From: Paracoccaceae bacterium
GTDB taxonomy: Bacteria > Pseudomonadota > Alphaproteobacteria > Rhodobacterales > Rhodobacteraceae
Assembly (NCBI GenBank): GCA_014623385.1
Contig: JACOMT010000003.1
Span: 1 to 36,559, forward strand
DNA: 36,559 bases
Direction of reading: 5' to 3'
The notes beneath the pieces were generated by a model. It worked only from the letters and a program-made list of their open reading frames with translations, was not told where the DNA came from and searched no databases. Below are positions 1 to 7,485 of this stretch, piece after piece (the first letter of the stretch is position 1; each line of letters opens with the position of its first letter). The position numbers and the translations under genes are program-made.

Positions 1-1
1 G

Positions 2-940
2 GAGATGACCCAGAAGGTAGAGGCGATCATACCAAAGGATTGCATATTTGCATCCAACACATCCACCTTGCCAATCACTGACTTGGCCAAAGCGTCAAAA
101 CGGCCTGAGCAATTCATCGGCCTCCACTTTTTCTCGCCCGTCGAAAAAATGCGGCTTGTGGAGATCATCAAGGGCAACGAAACCGGTGACCGGGCCACAG
201 CAAAGGCACTGGATTATGTCCGCCAGATCAAAAAGACGCCGATTGTCGTCAATGACGCGCGCTTTTTCTACGCCAACCGCTGCATCATCCCGTATATCAA
301 CGAAGGTGCGCGGATGATCGCCGAAGGGGTCGTGCCGCAGCTGGTGGATCATGCCGCGCAACAGCTGGGCTTTCCGGTGGGACCGATTCGGTTGATCGAC
401 GAAACCTCGATTGATCTCGGCGCGAACATCGCCCGCGCAACCAAGGCGGCGCTAGGCAATGCCTATGCGGCCTCGTCGGCAGATGACGTGATCTTTTGGA
501 TGGAAGCGCAAGGGCGTTTGGGCCGCAAGACGCGCGCCGGCTTTTTTGAATATGATGAACAGGGCAAGCGCGTTCAGTACTGGAAAGGCATCCACAACAA
601 GTTCCCGCCGACCGAAATCCAGCCCAGCCTGATCAAGGTGCAGGAACGCCTGATGTTCATCCAAGTGCTGGAAGCCGTGCGCGCGCTGGAAGAAGGCGTG
701 CTGATGGACATCCGCGAAGGCGATGTGGGCGCGATTTTTGGCTGGGGCTTTGCCCCATGGTCCGGCGGTCCGTTCAGCTGGCTGGACATCATCGGTACCC
801 CCTGCGCCGCCCGGCGCTGTGACGAGCTGGCTGAACAATTTGGCGAGCGATTCGGCTGTCCGCCGCTCTTGCGGGAAATGGCCGAGAAAGGCGAAACCTT
901 CTACGGCCGCTTTGGACCAAAGGTAGCACAAGCGGCGTAA
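2..940 (+). CDS. FadJ/FadB-type 3-hydroxyacyl-CoA dehydrogenase, C-terminal part (5' end outside window)
   Basis: This is the C-terminal part of a multifunctional fatty-acid oxidation protein, which oxidises 3-hydroxyacyl-CoA with NAD+ in cytosolic beta-oxidation. Counting from the ATG at 5, the HFFSPV motif (residues 41-46) carries the catalytic His41, with its partner Glu53 twelve residues on. The NR-type start of the helical C-terminal domain follows (ANRCIIPYINEG, near 90-101). The second dehydrogenase-like repeat has the typical GWGFAPWSGGP stretch near 250. The frame is open to the left edge, and FadJ-type proteins run to about 700 residues, so the hydratase and NAD-binding halves lie upstream; the ATG at 5 is an internal Met. 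It ends in TAA at 938-940. A stand-alone 3-hydroxybutyryl-CoA dehydrogenase is less likely because those lack the second repeat. Confidence 0.9.
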   Translation, partial: EMTQKVEAIIPKDCIFASNTSTLPITDLAKASKRPEQFIGLHFFSPVEKMRLVEIIKGNETGDRATAKALDYVRQIKKTPIVVNDARFFYANRCIIPYINEGARMIAEGVVPQLVDHAAQQLGFPVGPIRLIDETSIDLGANIARATKAALGNAYAASSADDVIFWMEAQGRLGRKTRAGFFEYDEQGKRVQYWKGIHNKFPPTEIQPSLIKVQERLMFIQVLEAVRALEEGVLMDIREGDVGAIFGWGFAPWSGGPFSWLDIIGTPCAARRCDELAEQFGERFGCPPLLREMAEKGETFYGRFGPKVAQAA

Positions 941-1119
941 ACACGCACAGCCAACTGTAAAGTGACGGGAATACTGCGCTTTCCGGGAAAACGGGGGGTG
1001 GAAATGGCCAGAACCCCGAATTTTCCACCGGTTTTGGGTATAAAAAACGACGGGAAACGGGTTTCGGGGGGCGGTTAAACGGTGTATTGAAGCGGCCCGC
1101 ACCAAACCGGATCAGGCAT

Positions 1120-1500
1120 GAATGCGCATAACTATGCCAACATGGCACAATAGATCGCTGCCAAAGTGGCCACAGCTATCATCCCGCCACGCAAGAATGC
1201 CAAGCCGTGTAAGTCGGACAGCTTGGGGGCAGTGCTGCGAGCCTATAAATATCCCGAGCACTCCCCATGGCAGCGGTGCAGTGGGGGCACCGTCGAAGTT
1301 GCACCACAGCAAAGATGACCGATACCAGACTCCATGGCCAAAGATTTCGACAGGCAAAGCACGGGTGTACGGTGCCCAATCGCTCCACCGCTCCCTTGGC
1401 AGACCCTTGACACAGGCAGTCGGACCAGTCTTATCCGGGAAAAGGGGAATTGCGGTCAGAGTATGCTTGCTTTGTACAACAAATCCGTCTAAATAGGTTG
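1120..1500 (+). pseudogene. IS5-family transposase relic (C-terminal part)
   Basis: In the frame starting at 1120 the translation keeps the hallmark AIIPPRKNAKP of IS5-family DDE transposases. After this come recognisable but broken pieces: the region corresponding to the conserved RYLGRALW..WSGYHRR block, then an MAKDFDRQ segment near 1333-1356. In-frame stops occur at 1150 (TAG) and in the CAAAGATGA stretch near 1314. The N-terminal two thirds, including the first two catalytic Asp residues, is absent. It lies directly upstream of the AT-rich gene at 1509. It is a different element from the IS427-like and larger IS5-type relics elsewhere in the window. The family call rests on these conserved blocks; terminal repeats were not found. 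Confidence 0.65.
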
Positions 1501-1508
1501 ACAGTCGA

Positions 1509-3035
1509 ATGCTCATTATGAGCCACACAGGGTGTACAAGAGAAAGAACTAGTATAAAATTTCAATTTTACTTGATAGCAATTCTATTTTTGCAGCTCAT
1601 ACCAAAAGTTACTTTTTCGGACGAAGCACAGAGTTCTTCAATCACGTTTCTGATCTCAGTCGATCTTTCTGTTGTTGAGGAACGCGTCAATAAAGCACTC
1701 CCTACACGTTTAGAGACGATTCATAAAGAAAAAGAATTATGTGTGCCTACGAAGCGGGTAAAATACAAGTACCCTTGTTTTAAAGGCTGGAAATGGTATT
1801 CATGTGACGGCTGGACCAAGGTGTCGCCCGATATTTACTGTGACATCGATGGGTACGTCGATAAGCGAGGAGACTTGACGATTAATGGATCCGGCGAAAC
1901 TCTCGTGGTCTCGCTTCCCGTGCGTGCGAGCGGTTCCGCGAAGGCGACTGGGGTGAGCGAGACTGCCAAAGCCGATGCGACGTTTTTCGTCAGCGCTACA
2001 CCAACCTTATCGGAGAATTGGGAACTTTCCGTCGATCTGTCTTCCGACTTCCGCTGGGACAAGCGTCCAACACTGAAGATATTAGACTTGATTACTGTGA
2101 CCATCGGCAGCATGGTCGAGCCGAAACTCCGTGAAAAAATGAAGGAAATAGAGAATAAAATTATTTCTGCAATCGACGAACTTGATATACGGGGTCGTGT
2201 TAACGAGGTGTGGCTTGAGGTGCAAAAGCCAATCCAGTTGTCCTTGACACCGGAAGCATGGGTCACATTCCGACCGTTGGGGGTCGCCTACAGCGGCATC
2301 TCGGTGTCCAACAAACGCCTAGAGACCCAAATTACTGTGTCTGGAGATGCCCGCGTCCTCATAGGACCGCGCCCCGTCGTCGGGGAACCGGTCGCACTGC
2401 TGCCCTTGCAACACGCTCAATTCGAAGACGGTCACTTTAATCTCGCGGTTCCCGTAATGGTCAAAGCCGAGGAGATCCAAAGAGCGATCAACTCTCAACT
2501 AGAAAACAGCCTGACAATCGAGATCGACGAGGGCGATTTACAGGGATCGTTCACTGCTTCAAATTTCCAAGTGTTGATCAGCGAGGCCAAGGGTATCCGG
2601 TTAATAGCTGAGGTCGGTTACGACAACCGTTCCGCGTTTTTGAGGACCATTGATGTTTTTGGATGGTTCGATTTTGAGGGCAGTATGGAACTTGAAATCC
2701 TGCCACAGATCGACGGCGAGAAGAACCTCTTGCTTGTGGAGCACTTGCGGATATCGTCTGAAACCTCAAGTATACTGGCGGACACGCTAATCACGGTGAT
2801 CAACTTGCAGGTCGTGCGAAATATCATCGCTGGTATAATCAGATATGACTTCTCTCGCGAACTCGCGAATACCATGGAGATGGCGGAAAAGGCAATGAAC
2901 TTCGAGAGCAAAGAGGGTTTGCGCATCTCAGGCAACCTAGAAGCGGTCGGCGTAGATCGCTTGCAATTCCAAGATGGGGCTATCAGTTTTTTTACTACCG
3001 CCAGCGGCACGGTCCAAGCGTTCCTGCGGCGATGA
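1509..3035 (+). CDS. DUF4403 family exported protein
   Basis: A 508-residue protein of unknown function. A basic stretch and hydrophobic segment (about 16-37, ending near VTFSDEA) look like a signal peptide or N-terminal anchor. The body is almost all amphipathic beta strands, with LSVVEERVNKALP near 53-65 and a VRVLIGPRP-like strand mid-protein, which matches my memory of DUF4403. Four cysteines (C78, C90, C99, C111) sit in one Lys/Trp/Tyr-rich insertion and could form two disulfides after export. The alternating-strand architecture suggests a lipid-binding-type fold, but that is inference. Base and codon use is AT-richer than the neighbours, and IS relics lie on both sides, suggesting lateral transfer. 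ATG at 1518 is an alternative start; neither has a good ribosome-binding site. Confidence 0.65.
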   Translation: MLIMSHTGCTRERTSIKFQFYLIAILFLQLIPKVTFSDEAQSSSITFLISVDLSVVEERVNKALPTRLETIHKEKELCVPTKRVKYKYPCFKGWKWYSCDGWTKVSPDIYCDIDGYVDKRGDLTINGSGETLVVSLPVRASGSAKATGVSETAKADATFFVSATPTLSENWELSVDLSSDFRWDKRPTLKILDLITVTIGSMVEPKLREKMKEIENKIISAIDELDIRGRVNEVWLEVQKPIQLSLTPEAWVTFRPLGVAYSGISVSNKRLETQITVSGDARVLIGPRPVVGEPVALLPLQHAQFEDGHFNLAVPVMVKAEEIQRAINSQLENSLTIEIDEGDLQGSFTASNFQVLISEAKGIRLIAEVGYDNRSAFLRTIDVFGWFDFEGSMELEILPQIDGEKNLLLVEHLRISSETSSILADTLITVINLQVVRNIIAGIIRYDFSRELANTMEMAEKAMNFESKEGLRISGNLEAVGVDRLQFQDGAISFFTTASGTVQAFLRR

Positions 3036-3250
3036 CGGAGAGTACCGCAATAAAGCACGGGGCAGTTAAAGCATCGCTAGAGACAACTGAATCATCGGGG
3101 ATGCAATAACTGGCAACTACTTTTCTGGTTTTAACCTTTCGTTCATTGTATGATGAAGTGGTACTATGCGGCACTTTAGATTTACCTTCAGATTTAATTA
3201 AAAAATAGATTCGGCGCTGGTGCCAAGCCATATGTATTATGTAAATGTTA

Positions 3251-4053
3251 AGGTCCGTTGGCATTCATCGCGCGACGATGAGCATAGTGGCCAGGTAGCA
3301 ATTCGCGACGTAAATGGTGCAAATCTTGTTGTATCGCGTGGTTATGCCTGTGAATTCCTTGATCCTTGCGAGGTAGGGTTTGCTCAGATGACGCCATTTG
3401 TACATGTCAGTATCATAATCGCGTTGCTGGTTCCGGTTCGATTCTGGAGGGATGACGGCGGTAGCGTCACCCTCATCCAATGCCTTTGGGAACCCTTGTC
3501 GGCCGCAGCACTTCAAAGGGAATGCCGCCAATCAAAGGGGCAACACCTTATCATGTCGTACACCTGTCCCGGCACAAGCAGGACCCGGGCCGGATTGCCA
3601 TAGGCGTAGACCAGGGTGCCAATCTTCGTTGTCAATCCACCACGAGAGCAGCCGACGGTCTGATTTTGAGCTCCCTTTTTGTCCCTGATGCCTTTTGGCG
3701 AGCTTGAACAATTGTTGCATCGACAACAGCGTATTCCAGGAGCGTATTCAGGGTCCAGCTCACCGCTCGCGGCATTGAAAAGACTCCCGCCCCCCGTTTT
3801 CACCCGTCGGCGCAACCGCTTGAAGACCGTATTCCACTTCCCAAACTTCTCGAGAGAAGGTTCCACCACGGCCTTAAGGAATATGCGGGTGTCGCTTTCT
3901 GTGGCACCCGGTTCCCCATCGTTATCGGGCAACAGAGACGCAATCTTTTCCCAAAGCTTATCTGAAATCACCAGCCGACATTCGTTCATTCAAATCTTCA
4001 TTGCGAAAGTTTCAATCACGGATCTGGAAAAATCCGATTCGGCGAATGTCAAT
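3251..4053 (-). mobile_element. IS427-like (IS5 family) element relic, copy 1
   Basis: Reading the minus strand from about 3989, the transposase starts MNECRLVISDKLWEKIASLLP and continues through FGKWNTVFKRLRR, TQNQ-like and SRGGLTTKI blocks to a PARVLLVPGQ segment. It then shifts frame to AVIPPESNRNQQRDYDTDMYKWRH and ends near 3268. These are the conserved blocks of the IS427 group. The WRDLP region after residue 45 is deleted, the frame shifts near 3520, and the glycine-aspartate catalytic context is damaged, so it is dead. The same sequence recurs at 14798-15333 with matching ends (AGGTCCGT on the left, CGGCGAATGTCAA on the right), which sets the approximate boundaries. Its right edge abuts the truncated IclR regulator. 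Confidence 0.8.
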
Positions 4054-4069
4054 ATGACTTAATCGGTTT

Positions 4070-4474
4070 TAACCCGGTCAGCATAGCTCATCCTATCCAA
4101 CTCGAGCATAACAAAGCTCACGGTCTCGCGCAACTGACGGGCGGCCTCGATCAAGAAATGATATCGAGCGGTATAGGGACCAAGAATTATGCAGCAGGCC
4201 CGCGCCTAGATCGCGCAAACAGTATCCTGCCTGAAACCGTTTGGAGTTGCCATGGCGGGTCAGAACCCCTTCGCGCTCCAACATGGCGCAAAACTGATTC
4301 GGGGTTTATTTTGGCGAATCTAGGCTTTCATTGATCCCGGTCTCGGTCATGGCGCGGTCGCTTTGACCCAACACTTCGAGAATAATTAGACGACGCAGGT
4401 TGGTGGGTATTCGGTCGCCAGTTTCCTTCGAATTTTTGAGTATTTTAATTTTGCCATTGTTTTCATTACGAATC
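4070..4474 (-). pseudogene. IclR-family transcriptional regulator, truncated and frameshifted
   Basis: On the minus strand PTNLRRLIILEVLGQSDRAM matches the winged-helix start of IclR regulators. An in-frame TAA follows at 4306-4308 (after SLDSPK), then the same frame continues LEREGVLTRHGNSKRFQ, the recognition-helix and wing region, and LGAGLLHNS. A frameshift near 4150 moves the reading to EAARQLRETVSFVMLELD and YADRVKTD, the start of the effector domain. The rest of that domain is missing: the sequence stops beside IS427-like copy 1. The start is also unclear, because the best ATG (near 4465) is out of frame with the helix-turn-helix. The gene is divergent from the GMC oxidoreductase, so it probably once controlled that gene or the transport locus behind it. 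Confidence 0.75.
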
Positions 4475-4537
4475 GTTGTAGTGTAACCAAAATGTAAAAA
4501 ATCGAAAGGGAAAAATATTATTTTTTGACGTTTGCAG

Positions 4538-6139
4538 ATGGAATTTGACTTTATCATAGTCGGTGCCGGGTCTGCCGGATGCGTTTTGGCCAATCGCCTA
4601 TCGGCTGACGGGCGGCATCGCGTCGCGTTGTTGGAAGCCGGGCCGCGTGATCGGAACCTATGGATTCACGTGCCCGTGGGGTATTTTCGAACCATGGGTA
4701 ATCCCGGTACGGATTGGTGTTACAAGACACAAAACGACCCCAGAATTGCCAACCGATCAATATCCTGGCCCCGGGGTCGGGTGCTAGGCGGCTCCAGTTC
4801 GATCAACGGCCTGCTCTATGTCCGTGGGCAGCCGCAGGATTATGACGGTTGGGCGCAAATGGGCTGTACCGGCTGGTCATGGGAAGATGTCCTGCCGCAT
4901 TTCAAGCGGTCTGAGAGCTGGAAAGGCCCGAACAGCACCGATTTGCGTGGCCGTGACGGCCCGCTCTCGGTGCAGAATTCGCGACTGACGCGTGAAATTG
5001 TCGATCATTGGGTCGAGGCAGCGGTGGCCGCAGGATACAAACGGACCGAGGATTACAACGATTACGATCAGGAAGGTGTCGGGTATTTTCAACTGACGAT
5101 GAAAGGAGGGCGCCGATGTTCTTCTGCTGTTGCCTATCTGCGGCCCGCCGAGGGACGAGACAATCTGAGAATTATTACAGATGCACAATGCGAACGGCTG
5201 TTGATCGAAAACGGTCAGGTCGTGGGGGTTCGCGCGCACATCAAAGGTCACATGCAGGATATCCGGGCACACAGGGAAACCGTGCTGAGCGCGGGGGCCA
5301 TCGGATCGCCGCAAATCCTGATGTTGTCAGGCATTGGCGATCCCGAGGACATCACGCCGCACGGCATCCAGATGACGGCAGAACTGAAAGGTGTCGGTAA
5401 GAACTTGCAGGATCACCTTCAGGCGCGACTCGTTTTCAAAACCAACCTGAGCACCATAAATGTCGAAACCAACAATCTGTTCAAAAAAGTGCTGATCGCG
5501 GCCCAATACGCCCTGACCCAAACCGGCCCAATGACAATGGCGGCCAGCTTGGGTACCGGTTTCCTGAAAACCGAACCGCATATGGAAACACCGGATATCC
5601 AGTTTCACATTCAACCATTCAGCACCGACAGTCCCGGCGAAGGCGCGCATCGGTTTTCGGCATTCACTGCGTCGGTGCTACAACTCAGACCGGAAAGCGC
5701 GGGGCATCTGACGCTGACATCGGCCAATATGGATGACCATCCGGCAATCCATCCAAACTATCTGGACACGCCAACCGATTGCCGGACGATAGTCAAAGGC
5801 ATTCAGATCGCGCGCCAGATTGCCCAGCACGAACCGCTGAAATCGCACATCACCGAAGAACATGCACCGGGACAAGGCGTGGCCATGGAGGACGAAGACG
5901 CAACGCTGGACTGGGCGCGCAGAACATCCGTAACGATCTATCACCCCACAGGAACCTGCAAAATGGGCATAGATCCCATGGCTGTCGTCGATCCGCGCCT
6001 GCGCGTACGCGGTGTGTCGAGACTGCGGGTGGCAGATGCCTCGATCATGCCGCAAATCACCAGCGGTAACACAAACGCCCCTGCGATCATGATTGGCGAA
6101 AAGGCAAGTACGATGATTCTGGAGGACATCGCGCCATGA
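4538..6139 (+). CDS. GMC-family FAD-dependent oxidoreductase (choline/alcohol dehydrogenase-like)
   Basis: A 533-residue flavoprotein of the glucose-methanol-choline family, which oxidises an alcohol to an aldehyde. The FAD Rossmann motif GAGSAG is at residues 9-14, followed by the ribose-binding LLEAG strand. The family signature GRVLGGSSSINGLLYVRG is near 83-100. The second signature GAIGSPQILMLSGIG is near 250. At the C-terminus, YHPTGTCKMG carries the catalytic His, and the SGNTNAPAIMIGEKA segment carries the second catalytic position. ATG at 4538 is preferred; a TTG two codons earlier is possible, and no clear Shine-Dalgarno is seen. It lies 143 bases upstream of the TRAP binding protein in the same orientation, so a link to the imported substrate is plausible. 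The substrate is not readable from sequence; BetA-type choline dehydrogenase is only one option. Confidence 0.88.
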   Translation: MEFDFIIVGAGSAGCVLANRLSADGRHRVALLEAGPRDRNLWIHVPVGYFRTMGNPGTDWCYKTQNDPRIANRSISWPRGRVLGGSSSINGLLYVRGQPQDYDGWAQMGCTGWSWEDVLPHFKRSESWKGPNSTDLRGRDGPLSVQNSRLTREIVDHWVEAAVAAGYKRTEDYNDYDQEGVGYFQLTMKGGRRCSSAVAYLRPAEGRDNLRIITDAQCERLLIENGQVVGVRAHIKGHMQDIRAHRETVLSAGAIGSPQILMLSGIGDPEDITPHGIQMTAELKGVGKNLQDHLQARLVFKTNLSTINVETNNLFKKVLIAAQYALTQTGPMTMAASLGTGFLKTEPHMETPDIQFHIQPFSTDSPGEGAHRFSAFTASVLQLRPESAGHLTLTSANMDDHPAIHPNYLDTPTDCRTIVKGIQIARQIAQHEPLKSHITEEHAPGQGVAMEDEDATLDWARRTSVTIYHPTGTCKMGIDPMAVVDPRLRVRGVSRLRVADASIMPQITSGNTNAPAIMIGEKASTMILEDIAP

Positions 6140-6282
6140 CCTGTGCTTTTATGCGTTCCGGGAACGTATCCTATAAAATGGCGAAGGATCATTCCGGATA
6201 AATCCCTTCACCCCGTGGCTTTGTCTTCGACTTCGGGGGGAACAAGACACACAGAAGACAACCAACTCTAGGGAGAAGTTAA

Positions 6283-7377
6283 ATGTTGAATATCAAGACT
6301 TTGGCGTTCGGCGCAGCTGCGTTGGCGCTGATGGCATCGAGCGCCGTGGCCGAAAAGGTCCTGCGCATTCAATCGGTGCTGCCCAATACCGCCGACGAAG
6401 TGTTCATGCTCAACGAATTCGGCAAAGACGTGGCCGCGTTGACCGATGGCTCGCTCACCATCGAAGTATTGCCCGCCGGTGCCGTTGTCGGACCACGCGA
6501 CATCATGGATGCGGTTGACGCAGGTCTGGTCGAAGGCGGCTTTGCATGGACCCACTACTGGGGCGGCAAGCACGTTGCGGCGAACCTCTTTGGCGCACCT
6601 GTTGCTGGTGCCGGTGTCGGCCTTGACAACATCGCGTTCCTCAGCTGGTTTCAGTATGGTGGCGGCAAAGAACTGTATGACCGTCTTTGGGAAGAAATGG
6701 GCGTGAACGTCAAAGGCTTCTTGTTGCAACCGGTTGGCCCAGAGGCGTTAGGCTGGTTCCCAGAACCCATCAAGTCAATGGACGACTTCCGCCAGATGCG
6801 CTTCCGCGCCCCTCCGGGCATGGTTGGTGCGGCCTATGCTGACGTTGGCGTTCCGGCCGTTGCGATGGGTGGTGGCGACATCCTGCCTGCGCTGGAAAAA
6901 GGTACGATTGACGCTGCCGAATGGTGCTGCCCGAAACCTGACTCGGTCTTCGGCTTCCAGAAAGTGCTGAAGCACTATTATCTGCAAGGTCTGCACCAAG
7001 TCGTCGTGAACGCGGACATGTACGTAAACCTGGACTTCTATAACAGCCTCACGGATATCGAGAAAAAGGCGTTGGAAGTTGCGGCGAACGCATCCCTGTC
7101 CAAGTCCATGTCTTATCGTATCTACGAAAACGGCAAAGCGCTAAAGGATCTGACAGATAACCACGGTGTTATTCTGGAAGACACGCCTGCAGACTACTTC
7201 ACCGAGTACATGTCAGCTGCGAAAAACGCATTGCAAGCCGCTGCGGACGAGAACGAGTTCTTTGCCGAAGTTTGGCAATCGCAAAAAGACTTTGCCGACA
7301 TCGCAGTTCCGTTCTGGGCCGGTGCGCAAGCGTCAAACGCGGGTCTGGGCAAAGCCCACGCCGACACGCTGAAGTAA
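6283..7377 (+). CDS. TRAP transporter periplasmic solute-binding protein (DctP family; HpsK-like)
   Basis: A 364-residue DctP-type binding protein that captures a substrate in the periplasm for the permease encoded next. The signal peptide is residues 1-23, with cleavage after SSAVA. The conserved arginine motif that contacts a substrate carboxylate or sulfonate lies in FRQMRFRAPPG near 168-178. The downstream GTIDAAEW motif is near 205-212. A strong Shine-Dalgarno (AGGGAGAAG, 6270-6278) precedes ATG 6283. The sequence resembles, as I recall them, binding proteins from roseobacter DHPS loci (hpsK), and the hpsN/hpsP-like genes nearby fit this. The substrate assignment is inference; DctP proteins for other acids share these motifs. 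Confidence 0.88.
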   Translation: MLNIKTLAFGAAALALMASSAVAEKVLRIQSVLPNTADEVFMLNEFGKDVAALTDGSLTIEVLPAGAVVGPRDIMDAVDAGLVEGGFAWTHYWGGKHVAANLFGAPVAGAGVGLDNIAFLSWFQYGGGKELYDRLWEEMGVNVKGFLLQPVGPEALGWFPEPIKSMDDFRQMRFRAPPGMVGAAYADVGVPAVAMGGGDILPALEKGTIDAAEWCCPKPDSVFGFQKVLKHYYLQGLHQVVVNADMYVNLDFYNSLTDIEKKALEVAANASLSKSMSYRIYENGKALKDLTDNHGVILEDTPADYFTEYMSAAKNALQAAADENEFFAEVWQSQKDFADIAVPFWAGAQASNAGLGKAHADTLK

Positions 7378-7385
7378 TCCTTTTA

Positions 7386-7411
7386 CCGCCCCGGGCATCG
7401 TTCCGGGGCGG
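7386..7411 (+). terminator. GC-rich hairpin between dctP and dctQM
   Basis: A perfect 9-bp inverted repeat, CCGCCCCGG (7386-7394) and CCGGGGCGG (7403-7411), with an 8-base loop, lies nine bases after the dctP stop. Only a weak T-rich stretch follows. In TRAP operons such hairpins commonly let the binding protein be made in excess over the membrane subunits by partial termination or 3'-end stabilisation. Here it sits exactly at that point, so attenuation is more likely than full termination. Confidence 0.7.
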
Positions 7412-7485
7412 TTCCCCAATCTTTCTGTCTTTATTGGCAAGCCGCCCCGATCAAGAGGCTGCTTTCGAATAAAGGGACATAAATA

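Noticed and set aside
452-1105. Long minus-strand open frame opposite the FadJ gene
   Set aside because: It lies antisense to a clearly conserved protein and has no family features; high-GC genes give such frames.
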